Of a stretch of 18,168 bases of DNA, positions 1-7,788 are shown piece after piece. This stretch comes from UM-FILTER-37-12 sp964344965 (lineage in GTDB: Bacteria > Patescibacteriota > Patescibacteriia > Magasanikbacterales > UBA922), in the NCBI GenBank assembly GCA_964344965.1, contig CAYFPJ010000021.1, positions 1 through 18,168 on the forward strand. The letters run 5' to 3'. Every line of letters begins with the position of its first letter. Position 1 is the first letter of the stretch. A program made the translations under genes and the position numbers. The notes below the pieces were generated by a model that ran no database searches, had not been told where the DNA came from, and worked only from the letters and a program-made list of their open reading frames with translations.

Positions 1-17
1 CGTATCATCCCGTTAAT

Positions 18-36
18 CCACCGACGTAGTCGGTGG
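18..36. repeat. Short palindrome, 8-bp stem with GTA loop
   Basis: CCACCGAC, GTA, GTCGGTGG form a perfect hairpin. No T-tract follows, so it is not a good intrinsic terminator. A close relative with a GAA loop lies at 18133-18151, with the same flanking letters (AATCCAC before, GTGGT after), and stems built as NNNNGAC-NNN-GTCNNNN recur at 9058-9074 and 14897-14913. It probably belongs to a dispersed palindrome family. The rest of 37-83 is AT-rich spacer in which I see nothing else. Confidence 0.6.
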
Positions 37-83
37 TAATTAAATTTACAATTTTTAAACAATTTAAAATTATCAAATTTTTT

Positions 84-229
84 AAATAAAAGTAAATTTG
101 GTTTAAGTAAGACTTCATCGGGCCATCCCCGCAGCAAGCTGCGGGGTATTGGCAGAAAATCTTATTTCAACCAATGTTAGTTTTCACTTTTTCGATGCAA
201 GCATCGAGGAATAAAACCGCTTAAAGATT
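84..229 (-). repeat. 146-bp dispersed repeat, copy 1 (inverted)
   Basis: This is the exact reverse complement of copies 2 (7169-7314) and 3 (10396-10541); I found no mismatch over 146 bp. It contains two perfect hairpins, one with stem CCCCGCAGC at 127-146 and one with stem TCGATGC at 192-207, plus a weaker CCAAT/ATTGG pairing between them. The flanks share TTTAAA on both sides (81-86 and 228-233), which could be a target duplication in AT-rich DNA. It lies 52 bp before the virB4-like gene. No ORF is visible in it, so it is a non-autonomous repeat or an RNA unit. Confidence 0.9.
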
Positions 230-281
230 TAAAATTGTTTTCAAATTATAAATTGTAAATTTAAAATTTAGGATTAGAATT

Positions 282-2153
282 ATGCCCTTCAAACCAATAA
301 CAACTAAAAAATCTTCTGTCTCGAAAAGAGAAAAAGAAAAAATGCGCAAAAGGAAGAAAAAAGATAGCGAAGATCTCATCAGTATTGAAGAAGAGAGAGT
401 CTACAGAGAGGGGACGGTCGCTATCAGGGATTTGATTGCTCCTTCTGCCTTTCGAGTTGAATCCAATTTTATCCAATTGGGAGATATTTTTTTGCGTACA
501 GTCTATGTAATTTCTTATCCTCGTTACATTGCGGTTGGTTGGAGTACACCAATTCTCAATCTCAATATCACCATGGACGTGTCCATGTTTTTCTATCCGG
601 TGAAGTCAGCCATCATTTTGAAACAATTGAAAAAGAAAGTCGGAGCTCTCCAAGCCCAATTGTCTGCCGACGCAGAGAAGGGGGCTCCTCGTGATCCAAT
701 GCGTGAGACCGCTCTTCGTGATATCGAACAACTCCGAGATGATCTTACTCAGGGTATCGAGCACTTTTTCCAATTTGCTTTTTACGTTACACTTTATTCT
801 AAGGACATGAAAGAGTTGGATCAGCTGACAGAAGATTTGGAGAATATTTTTGGTTCACGTCTTATTTATACCAAAAATGTCTTATTCCAAGCTGAGCAAG
901 GTTTCACTTCGACAGTGCCTCTGGGGATAGATGAGATCATGGTTTCTTTCAATATGAATTCTTCGCCAATTGCCTCCTCTTTCCCTTTCATGTCTTCTGA
1001 GCTGACTAGTGACGATGGTATTCTTTATGGGATAAATAGGCACAACAATAGTCTTATTTTGTTTGACAGGTTTTCCTTGCAGAATGCCAACATGATGGTC
1101 TTTGCAACTTCTGGTGCTGGTAAGTCCTATGCAGTAAAATTGGAGGTGCTGCGCAGTTTAATGATGGGGGTAGAGATTATTGTCATTGATCCAGAAATGG
1201 AATACATGCATTTGACAGAGGCAGTAGGCGGAACATATGTAAATATCTCTCTTGCTTCTGAGAGTAAGGTCAATCCATTTGACTTGCCACGTCCTGTCGG
1301 ACAGCAGATTTCTACAGAAGATATTATCCGCAGTGCTGTCATCACAGTGAAAGGGCTGCTTCGTATCATGTTTGGTAAGGTGACAGCCAAGGAAGATTCT
1401 ATTTTGGACCGGGCACTATTAGAAACTTATGCCAAGAAAGATATCACCCCCACAGTTGACCTCTCTGTAGTCGAGCCACCGATCATGCAGGATTTGCTTG
1501 ATGTATTAGAAGGTATGGATGGAGCAGAAAATTTGGCTCTCAAATTGAGAAAATATACAGATGGTACTTTCTCTGGACTATTCAATTCTCCGACCAATGT
1601 GAAAGTCAACAATCAGCTTGTAGTATTCAGTGTTCGTGATTTGGAAGATGAGCTCCGTCCGATGGCAGTGTATTCTCTTATCAATCATATTTGGAATATT
1701 GTTAGAAGTGAACAAAAGAAAAGACTTCTTATTATTGATGAAGCTTGGTGGCTAATGCAACACGAAGATAGTGCTAAGTTTATCTATGCTCTTGTGAAAA
1801 GAGCTCGTAAATATTATCTAGGAGTGACAACTATCACGCAAGATGTGAATGATTTTCTTGGCTCTCAGTACGGTAAGGCAATTGTTACCAACTCAGCCCT
1901 CCAGCTGCTTTTGCGCCAGTCTCCAGCTTCTGTGGATATTGTCAAAAAGACTTTCATGTTGACGGAAGGTGAAAAATATCTTTTACTAGAAGGTGCAGTA
2001 GGGGAAGGAATATTCTTTGCCGGTCTAAAGCACGCTGCTATCAAGGTGGTGGCTTCTTACACAGAAGACCAGCTAATCACTTCTGATCCAAAGCAATTGT
2101 TGGAAATTGAGCAGGCTAAGAAAGAATTTGAAAGAGAGGTCGCTAACAGGTAG
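282..2153 (+). CDS. VirB4/TraC-like conjugation or type IV secretion ATPase
   Basis: This is a cytoplasmic hexameric-type ATPase of the VirB4/TraC family, expected to power a type IV secretion or pilus machine at the inner membrane. In the 623-aa product, residues 1-30 are very rich in Lys/Arg, residues 30-250 match the VirB4 N-terminal region in layout, and the P-loop ATSGAGKS lies at about 275-282. Walker B (RLLIIDEAWWL) has its Asp-Glu at about 486-487, followed by a segment ending in TTITQDVNDFL, typical of VirB4 motifs. A charged helix closes the protein. The start is supported by AGGA at 270-273, 8 nt before the ATG. A membrane protein with a VirB8-like fold follows 75 bp later, which fits a secretion or pilus locus continuing upstream of the window. 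It is shorter than Agrobacterium VirB4 (about 790 aa), as is common in CPR. The transported substrate cannot be told from sequence. Confidence 0.88.
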   Translation: MPFKPITTKKSSVSKREKEKMRKRKKKDSEDLISIEEERVYREGTVAIRDLIAPSAFRVESNFIQLGDIFLRTVYVISYPRYIAVGWSTPILNLNITMDVSMFFYPVKSAIILKQLKKKVGALQAQLSADAEKGAPRDPMRETALRDIEQLRDDLTQGIEHFFQFAFYVTLYSKDMKELDQLTEDLENIFGSRLIYTKNVLFQAEQGFTSTVPLGIDEIMVSFNMNSSPIASSFPFMSSELTSDDGILYGINRHNNSLILFDRFSLQNANMMVFATSGAGKSYAVKLEVLRSLMMGVEIIVIDPEMEYMHLTEAVGGTYVNISLASESKVNPFDLPRPVGQQISTEDIIRSAVITVKGLLRIMFGKVTAKEDSILDRALLETYAKKDITPTVDLSVVEPPIMQDLLDVLEGMDGAENLALKLRKYTDGTFSGLFNSPTNVKVNNQLVVFSVRDLEDELRPMAVYSLINHIWNIVRSEQKKRLLIIDEAWWLMQHEDSAKFIYALVKRARKYYLGVTTITQDVNDFLGSQYGKAIVTNSALQLLLRQSPASVDIVKKTFMLTEGEKYLLLEGAVGEGIFFAGLKHAAIKVVASYTEDQLITSDPKQLLEIEQAKKEFEREVANR

Positions 2154-2228
2154 AAGGCAAAAAAGATCTAAAGCCCTCAAAAGAGGCAGGAGGTACAGAG
2201 ATAATAAATATCATATGATTAAAAAAAT

Positions 2229-2807
2229 ATGAAAGATTTACGTACAAGAATTTTGGTATCAGTCAGCGCAGTTGTGGGGGTAAGTGTTGCTCTACTTTTG
2301 TTGTATATATATGTTTACGCTCCTTCCCAAGAGGATGAGTTTTTTGAAGACATTGATAATCAGACAGAAAAAGTTTTGGATACACTAGAGGATGCTGCAG
2401 AAGATGGTGTAGATGTCGTGGCGGAGGTAGACCAGACTCCACCAGAAGACCCAACAGAATTATACCTCAGACAGCTAGCTCGTGATTTTGTGGAGAAGTT
2501 CGGGACATATTCTAGCCAAAATAGAAATAAGCATATTGAAGATGTATTTCCGATGGTGACTAGTCAGATGTCTTCATGGCTTGAGAGTCAGAAAAAAGAA
2601 TATACACCAGAGTACAGTGGGTCGACCACCAATGTGATCGTCAATAATATAAAGTCAGTGGAGGGCGATAAGGCGGTAGTATCCGTGGGTGTTCAGCAGG
2701 TTTTGAGTACATCTGGAGGTTCGGAAAATATTTACAAAAATGGTGATGTACATTTTGTGAAACAGGGCTCTAAGTGGAAAATCAGTGGTCTTTTTTGGGA
2801 AGAGTAG
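2229..2807 (+). CDS. Single-pass membrane protein with VirB8/NTF2-like extracytoplasmic domain
   Basis: This is a 192-aa protein. Residues 1-7 are basic and 8-30 are a strong hydrophobic helix (LVSVSAVVGVSVALLLLYIY). An acidic linker spans about 35-72, and residues 78-192 form an alpha+beta domain ending in VHFVKQGSKWKISGLFWEE. That last strand pattern, with a helix-rich first half, is typical of NTF2-like domains such as VirB8/TcpC of type IV secretion systems. This assignment rests on pattern and on the neighbouring VirB4-like gene, not on a clear family motif. The ATG at 2229 has no good ribosome binding site: AGGAGG at 2188-2193 is too far away. A five-codon mini-ORF (2215-2232) overlaps the start as ATGA and could couple translation. 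It probably works with the VirB4-like protein at the membrane. Confidence 0.7.
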   Translation: MKDLRTRILVSVSAVVGVSVALLLLYIYVYAPSQEDEFFEDIDNQTEKVLDTLEDAAEDGVDVVAEVDQTPPEDPTELYLRQLARDFVEKFGTYSSQNRNKHIEDVFPMVTSQMSSWLESQKKEYTPEYSGSTTNVIVNNIKSVEGDKAVVSVGVQQVLSTSGGSENIYKNGDVHFVKQGSKWKISGLFWEE

Positions 2808-2860
2808 AATGTTTAGGTTTTAGAGCTTTTAGGTTTTTAGGTTATTTTGGAGGATACTGT

Positions 2861-3571
2861 ATGAAGGAGGTTATGAATATTTTTTTAAAAACAGTGAAGG
2901 ATTGCATCTTTCCTGTTTTTTGTTTAGGTTGCAATAAAGAAGGGGAGTGGGTTTGTGAGAAATGTTTTGCTAAGATTGATTTGTCTGGGCAATTTTTTTG
3001 TCCGGTTTGTCATGAGGTAAAAGCAGGAGGTTGTGTTTGTCACAATTGTGTAGACGATTCTCGTATCAGCCAGCATGTGGCTATTTTGAAATATGAAGAA
3101 GAAGGTTTGTCTGGACGTATCATCTATGCTCTCAAATATCAGTATGCCGAAGACATCATTCCATTGTGGATGAGTATCATTGATGAGTTTTTTGTTGAGC
3201 ATAAGGATTTATTTTCAGAATTTGATTATATTATTTCTGTGCCACTACATAAAAAAAGATGGGCTAAAAGAGGGTTCAATCAATCTGATGTGATTGCAGA
3301 TTTTGTATCAAAGCAGGTTGGTGCGGAAGTTCTGAAAAAGACATTGATTCGTAAAACTAACACACCTCATCAGGCAACCTTATCTCGTGAAGAGCGTTTC
3401 AAAAATGTGGTAGATGCTTTTAAAATTATAGAAAAGCCTGCTATTGAAAATAAAAAAATCATCGTGGTCGATGATGTCTTTACTACTGGCAGTACTATTC
3501 AGGAATGCGCCAAGGTTTTGTTGGAAAACGGTGCTAGGGAAGTTGTGGGATTTAGTTTGGCGAGAGGCTAG
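2861..3571 (+). CDS. comF: ComF-family phosphoribosyltransferase (competence protein)
   Basis: The 236-aa product has the ComF layout. An N-terminal Cys-rich zinc-ribbon region has pairs CLGC (21-24), CEKC (32-35), CPVC (47-50) and CVCHNC (58-63). A type I phosphoribosyltransferase domain follows, with the PRPP-binding loop IIVVDDVFTTGST near residues 200-213 and the family motif KRGFNQS in the middle. ComF proteins act in DNA uptake during natural transformation, although their exact reaction is unsettled. I chose ATG 2861 because GGAGG at 2849-2853 sits 7 nt before it; a second ATG at 2873 is too close to its own AAGGAGG. The gene follows the membrane protein on the same strand. A short run of TTTAGG-type repeats fills the spacer at 2813-2845. 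The C-terminus is complete. Confidence 0.9.
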   Translation: MKEVMNIFLKTVKDCIFPVFCLGCNKEGEWVCEKCFAKIDLSGQFFCPVCHEVKAGGCVCHNCVDDSRISQHVAILKYEEEGLSGRIIYALKYQYAEDIIPLWMSIIDEFFVEHKDLFSEFDYIISVPLHKKRWAKRGFNQSDVIADFVSKQVGAEVLKKTLIRKTNTPHQATLSREERFKNVVDAFKIIEKPAIENKKIIVVDDVFTTGSTIQECAKVLLENGAREVVGFSLARG

Positions 3572-3609
3572 AATAATAAAGCTCACTAAACTAAAAGTCC
3601 ATAACATAG

Positions 3610-3696
3610 CGGAGGGACAGGGATTCGAACCCTGGGTGGACTTTCATCCACAACAGTTTTCAAGACTGCCGCCTTAAACCACTCAGCCATCCCTCC
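3610..3696 (-). tRNA. tRNA-Ser(UGA)
   Basis: Read on the - strand, the acceptor arms GGAGGGA and TCCCTCC pair perfectly. The anticodon loop CTTGAAA gives anticodon TGA, a long variable arm is present as in type II tRNAs, and the T-arm has GGTTCGAATCC. CCA is not encoded (GCTA follows). It lies 17 nt downstream of the stop of the 3714-4076 gene on the same strand and has no promoter of its own that I can see, so it is probably co-transcribed with that gene and processed out. Confidence 0.95.
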
Positions 3697-3713
3697 GCCA
3701 TGATATTGACATC

Positions 3714-4076
3714 TTAATTTAATAAGTATTGTTTACTTGGTTTTATAGAACGTCTTCCGTCAAGGCATCTAGGTATCAAGAATTCTTCATTATTTCCTGT
3801 TAACACATATAGCCAATCATAAGCATTTTTTTTCGTTTTTTTAACCACGTAACCTTTTGAATTTGAATGAACTCTTCGGAGATCTACCTCTCCACTGTTT
3901 GAGAATCTTACCTGAACACGAAATAGTGACACACCTTGTTTTTTGTTAGTGTCCACAATGATATCATAAGGTGCTGATTCAGTGAGAGGAAGAGCTACAT
4001 CATAACCTTTTTTTGTGAATGTTGCAATTGCTTGAGCAACAGCTACATCTCCTTTTCGTTGGGTAAGTCTTGGCAT
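3714..4076 (-). CDS. Small PD-(D/E)XK-fold protein, PDDEXK_5 type
   Basis: This is a 120-aa protein. It has GDVAVAQAIATFTKKGYDVALPL (residues 9-31, shown here across two motifs: GDVAVAQA and KKGYDVALPL), APYDIIVD near 35-42, then FRVQVRFS near 52-59. This order matches small PD-(D/E)XK family members that normally read E, PYDLIVD and QVK. The last motif here is Q-V-R instead of Q-V-K, so the catalytic lysine may be replaced and the protein may be inactive as a nuclease. It is transcribed from a promoter whose -10 box lies 8 nt from the ATG, so the mRNA should be nearly leaderless. The gene sits between two tRNA-Ser genes on the same strand. The cellular role is unknown: DNA repair, restriction or regulation are all possible. 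Confidence 0.72.
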   Translation of the reverse strand: MPRLTQRKGDVAVAQAIATFTKKGYDVALPLTESAPYDIIVDTNKKQGVSLFRVQVRFSNSGEVDLRRVHSNSKGYVVKKTKKNAYDWLYVLTGNNEEFLIPRCLDGRRSIKPSKQYLLN

Positions 4077-4084
4077 ACTACCTC

Positions 4085-4114
4085 AGTATAGCACGGTATG
4101 GGCAACCGCTACAA
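4085..4114 (-). promoter_or_regulatory. Promoter of the 3714-4076 gene
   Basis: On the - strand, TTGTAG (4114-4109) and TATACT (4090-4085) are 18 bp apart. The -10 box ends 8 nt before the ATG at 4076, so transcription should begin within about two bases of the start codon. Confidence 0.6.
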
Positions 4115-4133
4115 TAGAAATAAAATACCTTAG

Positions 4134-4170
4134 TATGGTGCGGAACATAGTACCGTGCGGTACTGTGCGG
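4134..4170. repeat. Three decamers TAnnGTGCGG with an internal palindrome
   Basis: TATGGTGCGG (4134-4143), TACCGTGCGG (4151-4160) and TACTGTGCGG (4161-4170) are near-identical; the last two are in tandem. AGTACCG-TG-CGGTACT (4149-4164) is also a perfect palindrome, just 3' of tRNA-Ser(GCU). They may be a binding site or part of tRNA 3' processing; no function can be assigned. Confidence 0.5.
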
Positions 4171-4256
4171 AGAGGGAGGGATTCGAACCCTCGGTCCGGT
4201 TTTACCCGAACAACACATTAGCAGTGTGCCCCTTTCGGCCACTCAGGCACCTCTCC
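4168..4256 (-). tRNA. tRNA-Ser(GCU)
   Basis: On the - strand the acceptor GGAGAGG pairs with CCTCTCC. The anticodon loop CTGCTAA gives anticodon GCT. A long variable arm and the T-arm GAGGG-TTCGAAT-CCCTC are present. CCA is not encoded. A strong promoter lies 65-93 bp upstream on the - strand (4321-4349). Confidence 0.95.
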
Positions 4257-4320
4257 ATGGTAACTTTTGAAAGTTGACAATTAACAATTGACCTTGTTTG
4301 AATACACAAAGACGCGATCT

Positions 4321-4349
4321 ATTATAATTTATATTTAAGCTTTAGTCAA
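4321..4349 (-). promoter_or_regulatory. Promoter of tRNA-Ser(GCU)
   Basis: On the - strand, TTGACT (4349-4344), a 17-bp spacer and TATAAT (4326-4321) match the sigma70 consensus closely. Transcription should start near 4314 and run into tRNA-Ser(GCU). Confidence 0.75.
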
Positions 4350-4407
4350 TACTTAATCTGCCCATCACTTGTGAGTTATTTTGCTTGCATAAGCCTTTTT
4401 ACACTTA

Positions 4408-4436
4408 TTTACTGAACTTATTTATTTTGCTATAGT
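4408..4436 (+). promoter_or_regulatory. Promoter of the hsp20-vanW operon
   Basis: TTTACT (4408-4413), a 17-bp spacer and TATAGT (4431-4436) are followed by only 8 nt before the hsp20 ATG, which predicts a leaderless or nearly leaderless mRNA. No CIRCE-type inverted repeat is visible here. Confidence 0.6.
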
Positions 4437-4444
4437 ACCTACAT

Positions 4445-4915
4445 ATGAATAAGAAAAAATCAAACAAAAAAAGTCCTATCTTCGAAATGATCGTGGACAC
4501 TTCTGGCTCCACTTCTTTTGTGCCTGCCACACCTTCCAACAAAGGACACCAAGAAAAAGATTGGCATGCAAATCACAGGGAAGGACAGCTCGCAGTTGAT
4601 GTCTTTGAAAATGATAACGAAGTGATTGTAGTGTCTACTATGGCCGGGGCTGTCACTGACATGATCGAGGTGTATGTTCATAATGACCTTCTCACTATTA
4701 GAGGTGAAAGACATGAACCAGAGGAAATGAAAAAGGCTACTAGGTATTTTCACGAAGAATGTTTTTGGGGTAGATTTTCTAGAACTATTGTCTTACCAGT
4801 AGATGTGAAAGGTGATATGGCCGGAGCCGAATACAAAAATGGTATCCTAGTAGTCACTATTCCAAAAAAGCACGAAAAAAGCTCTAGAATAAAAATTGAG
4901 GTGGTAGAGGAATGA
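4445..4915 (+). CDS. Hsp20/alpha-crystallin small heat shock protein
   Basis: This 156-aa protein has a disordered, Lys/Ser-rich N-terminus (residues 1-45) and an alpha-crystallin domain at about 48-145. LAVDVFENDNEVIVVSTMAG starts the domain, DLLTIRGERHEPEE is the central strand pair, RTIVLPVDV follows, and AEYKNGILVVTIPKKHE carries the conserved GxLxxxIPK-like motif near the end. Small heat shock proteins hold unfolding proteins in an ATP-independent way. The stop overlaps the next gene's region (ATGA at 4912-4915), so hsp20 and the VanW-domain gene are coupled. The family is certain; the individual client range cannot be inferred. Confidence 0.92.
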   Translation: MNKKKSNKKSPIFEMIVDTSGSTSFVPATPSNKGHQEKDWHANHREGQLAVDVFENDNEVIVVSTMAGAVTDMIEVYVHNDLLTIRGERHEPEEMKKATRYFHEECFWGRFSRTIVLPVDVKGDMAGAEYKNGILVVTIPKKHEKSSRIKIEVVEE

Positions 4916-4917
4916 TT

Positions 4918-6918
4918 ATGTTAGACAAAAAAACCTTAAGAAAAATGAACAAAAATGTCTCTTGGCGAAAGATTTGGATTGCCTCAATTATAATTTTGGT
5001 TTTGTTTGGTGTATTGTTTACCAGCTTACTTGCCTATGGCTCTTCTTATGAAGGAAGGGTTTTGCCGGGTGTACACGTGGATGATATTGATATTGGGGGG
5101 ATGAGTGAGGTGGACTTGCGTAGTTTTTTGCAGGACATGAATACCAAGCTGGTGGATGCTGGCATGAGATTTTTCTTTTTGAATGAAGAAGGGGAGGAGG
5201 AGATGTTTGTCTTAGACCCAACCATAGTTACAGATGATAATTTTATCGAACTTATTGGTATGGATGTGGAGAAAGAGTTGGACTTTTTGTTGAATTACCA
5301 GAAAACCCAGTCTTCTATTACGCGTTCTTGGTCTGCTCTCGTTAGCCGTATATCCAAACCTCATATAAAATTGCGGGCCATAAATGTGGATAGAGAAAGG
5401 CTGTTCGAAGAGATAGAAAATAAGATTGAGCCGCATGGAAAGAAAGCTAAAAATGCAGGAGTAGTCATAAACAGTTTGTTACCTTTTGATTATTCTTTTG
5501 TAAGCTCGAGTCCTGGGGTATCTTTTCAGTATGATAATGTTTTGGGACAAATCATTTCAGATTGGTCTGCTTTGCGTATTCCAGAAATACACATATCATC
5601 TCAAAAGACAGAACCAGAAATACATGACAAAGACGTGCAAGATATTATATCTAGACTTCCAGAGATATTTGGGCAGGGTTCTCTAGAATTGAAGTACACA
5701 GACGCACACACTAAGAATACTAGCTATTGGAATATTTCAGAAAGTAATATCTCCAAATGGATTGAAATTCAGAAAGTTGACGATGGCCTAGCTTTTGGTC
5801 TGAGTTCTTCTTCTACTATAGAATTTTTAGAAAATACAGTTGCTAAAAAAATAAACAAAGAAGCACAAGATGCCAAATTCAAGATAGGGGGCAACAATAG
5901 GGTGACAGAATTTCAAGGGTCAAGGCCGGGTTTTTCTCTTGATGTAGAAGCTACTTATCAGGAGATCAATAACGCTGTCATTCAGAGAACTTGGCATGAT
6001 GAAGGATTGGTACTCTCAATTTCAGTGGTAGTGGAGCAGGTAGAGCCAAATGTGAAAACAGGAGAAATAAACGAACTTGGCATAAAAGAGATTTTAGGCA
6101 TTGGGTATTCTAATTTTAGTGGTAGTCCTCCCAATCGTATAAAAAATATTCGTCATGCCGTAAAAAATAAATTGGAAGGTCTACTTATTTCTCCTGACGA
6201 AGAATTCTCTCTCATCAGCGCCTTGAAACCATTTACTTTAGAGGGTGGATATCTCCCAGAATTAGTAATAAAAGGTGATGAAATTAAGCCAGAGATTGCT
6301 GGGGGATTGTGTCAAATTGGCAGTACTATATTTCGTACAGCTATGAATTCTGGTTTGCCTATCACTGCCAGAAGGAATCATTCTTTGGTTGTAAATTATT
6401 ATAATGACCACCGCAATGGTCTTCCCGGGACTGATGCTACAATTTACGATCCTGCACCTGATTTTAAATTTTTGAATGATACTGGAAATTATATTTTGGT
6501 CACGACTGATATGAATGTCAACAATGGTGATCTGTTTTTCACTATGTGGGGCACAAATGATGGTCGCAATGGATATTATACTGAGCCAGTGGTCCATAGG
6601 TGGATACCTGTAGGAGAGACCAAATATATAGAAACCACTGATCTAGAGCCTGGCGTAGAAAAGTGTCAAGGCGCACATACTGGCGCTGAGACTTCTTTTA
6701 CTTATGTTCAAGAATTGCCGAGTGGAGAAAAAGAGGAGACTGTATACTCTAGTTACTACCGTCCGTTACCGAAAATTTGTCTTGTTGGTGTAGAGGAATT
6801 AAGTATGTGCCAAGAACTACCAGACGGCAGTGAAGGTTGTGCTCCTCCAGAGGATGATGATATCTCTGAGGAGACAGAAGATGAAAAAATTGATATTTTA
6901 GACACAGAAGAAGAGTAA
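4918..6918 (+). CDS. VanW-domain cell-envelope protein
   Basis: The 666-aa product has a basic N-terminus, a transmembrane helix at about 17-38 (IWIASIIILVLFGVLFTSLL) and a large outer region. A peptidoglycan-binding-4-like repeat begins with GVHVDDIDIGGMSEVDL near 50. The VanW domain lies at about 400-530, including GDEIKPEIAGGLCQIGSTIF, RRNHSLVVNYY and GTDATIYDP. A Glu/Asp-rich tail ends the protein. VanW proteins occur in glycopeptide-resistance clusters and widely in Gram-positives and CPR; their biochemical role is not settled, but envelope anchoring is expected here. I prefer ATG 4918 because GAGG at 4907-4910 is 7 nt before it. ATG 4912, which overlaps the hsp20 stop, is the alternative and adds two residues. 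Confidence 0.9.
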   Translation: MLDKKTLRKMNKNVSWRKIWIASIIILVLFGVLFTSLLAYGSSYEGRVLPGVHVDDIDIGGMSEVDLRSFLQDMNTKLVDAGMRFFFLNEEGEEEMFVLDPTIVTDDNFIELIGMDVEKELDFLLNYQKTQSSITRSWSALVSRISKPHIKLRAINVDRERLFEEIENKIEPHGKKAKNAGVVINSLLPFDYSFVSSSPGVSFQYDNVLGQIISDWSALRIPEIHISSQKTEPEIHDKDVQDIISRLPEIFGQGSLELKYTDAHTKNTSYWNISESNISKWIEIQKVDDGLAFGLSSSSTIEFLENTVAKKINKEAQDAKFKIGGNNRVTEFQGSRPGFSLDVEATYQEINNAVIQRTWHDEGLVLSISVVVEQVEPNVKTGEINELGIKEILGIGYSNFSGSPPNRIKNIRHAVKNKLEGLLISPDEEFSLISALKPFTLEGGYLPELVIKGDEIKPEIAGGLCQIGSTIFRTAMNSGLPITARRNHSLVVNYYNDHRNGLPGTDATIYDPAPDFKFLNDTGNYILVTTDMNVNNGDLFFTMWGTNDGRNGYYTEPVVHRWIPVGETKYIETTDLEPGVEKCQGAHTGAETSFTYVQELPSGEKEETVYSSYYRPLPKICLVGVEELSMCQELPDGSEGCAPPEDDDISEETEDEKIDILDTEEE

Positions 6919-6956
6919 TATTTGACTTATTTTAGCCAAAATATTGTTATTTCCAC

Positions 6957-6985
6957 AGACCACATCTTGACAGGGTGGTCTTTTT
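6957..6985 (+). terminator. Intrinsic terminator after the VanW-domain gene
   Basis: AGACCAC (6957-6963) pairs with GTGGTCT (6975-6981), and a short T-run follows. It closes the hsp20-vanW operon 38 nt after the stop. 6986-7168 holds no gene that I can support; it is increasingly AT-rich towards the repeat. Confidence 0.8.
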
Positions 6986-7168
6986 GTGTTATTATCTTCA
7001 GTCAGTCTGACAATTGTCCAACCACGGAACTTAGTTGTTGATAGCTGTACACCTAGATATTGATCGTGATACGCAGGCATTGAAGAGACGTGGTGGGCAC
7101 ATTGCTAATTTACAATTTATAATTTGAAATTTTCAAACAATTTTTAATTATAGAATTTAAGAATTTTA

Positions 7169-7314
7169 AATCTTTAAGCGGTTTTATTCCTCGATGCTTG
7201 CATCGAAAAAGTGAAAACTAACATTGGTTGAAATAAGATTTTCTGCCAATACCCCGCAGCTTGCTGCGGGGATGGCCCGATGAAGTCTTACTTAAACCAA
7301 ATTTACTTTTATTT
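7169..7314 (+). repeat. 146-bp dispersed repeat, copy 2
   Basis: It is identical to copy 3 and to the reverse complement of copy 1. TTTTAAA occurs on both sides (7164-7170 and 7316-7322), compatible with a target duplication. Hairpins TCGATGC/GCATCGA and CCCCGCAGC/GCTGCGGGG are intact. It lies in the long spacer between the VanW-domain gene and mscS. Confidence 0.9.
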
Positions 7315-7664
7315 GTTTTAAAATTAAAAATTTCAAATTAAAAATTCATCAATCGCATTGTGTGTGATTAAAGGTATAGATGTACAGTCTATTTGAATAG
7401 CGTAGCTTTCTAAGTAGATTGCGATCTGTATCCACGACCCCGATAGCATTCGCTTTGGCTCATGTCAATCGGGACAGGACTCAGAGATATAGATAGTGTG
7501 TGGTAGAGTGAAGTTTGTAGCTTCTAGTACATATAATTCTGTATCCACGACAAGCATGGAGGTGTGTCCTCGGCTTGTACAGGCTCCGGCTCGTACTTGA
7601 ACAAGAATACACCTTCTTGGATGCAGCATTGAAGCATTGACTTGCTTACAAAAAAGCTTATCAA
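7315..7664. other. Noncoding spacer with a diverged duplication and hairpins
   Basis: This 350-bp stretch has no supportable ORF. Two 64-bp segments (7375-7438 and 7488-7551) both begin with TATAGAT and end with CTGTATCCACGAC, 113 bp apart, but are diverged between these ends. CCCGAT (7439-7444) pairs with ATCGGG (7468-7473). AGGTGT (7560-7565) pairs with ACACCT (7609-7614) around an inner CTTGT/ACAAG pairing. A terminator follows at 7665. It could be a decayed or unrecognised RNA gene; I do not see RNase P, SRP or tmRNA signatures. Confidence 0.4.
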
Positions 7665-7696
7665 AACACCTTGTTTTTATTACAAGGTGTTTTTTA
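7665..7696 (+). terminator. Intrinsic terminator upstream of mscS
   Basis: AACACCTTGT (7665-7674) and ACAAGGTGTT (7682-7691) form a perfect 10-bp stem with a T-rich tail. An A-rich stretch before it would let it work on the - strand as well. It isolates the spacer above from the mscS promoter. Confidence 0.8.
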
Positions 7697-7752
7697 TTGC
7701 TTAATTTTTTATAAAGTTATATAATATTGATTACAATCGTCCTGACTTGGTT

Positions 7753-7780
7753 TTGACAATCAGAGTGACAGGGTTATAAA
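7753..7780 (+). promoter_or_regulatory. Promoter of the mscS-family gene
   Basis: TTGACA (7753-7758), a 16-bp spacer and TATAAA (7775-7780). The -10 box ends 8 nt before the ATG at 7789, so the mRNA should be leaderless or nearly so. Confidence 0.75.
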
Positions 7781-7788
7781 TAATTTTT

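Noticed and set aside
2215..2232. Five-codon upstream ORF before the VirB8-like gene as a regulatory peptide
   Set aside because: An ATGA overlap is visible, but five codons with no ribosome binding site are too little evidence for a leader peptide.
6898..7080. 60-aa open frame on the - strand across the terminator of the VanW-domain gene
   Set aside because: It runs through the intrinsic terminator 6957-6985 and the end of the VanW-domain coding region, and it has no start signal or recognisable motif.
7315..7664. RNase P, SRP or tmRNA gene
   Set aside because: I searched by eye for the conserved cores (for example GGAAGCAGCC of SRP, GAGGAAAGTCC of RNase P, and the tRNA-like ends of tmRNA) and found none; the same holds for 12768-13010.
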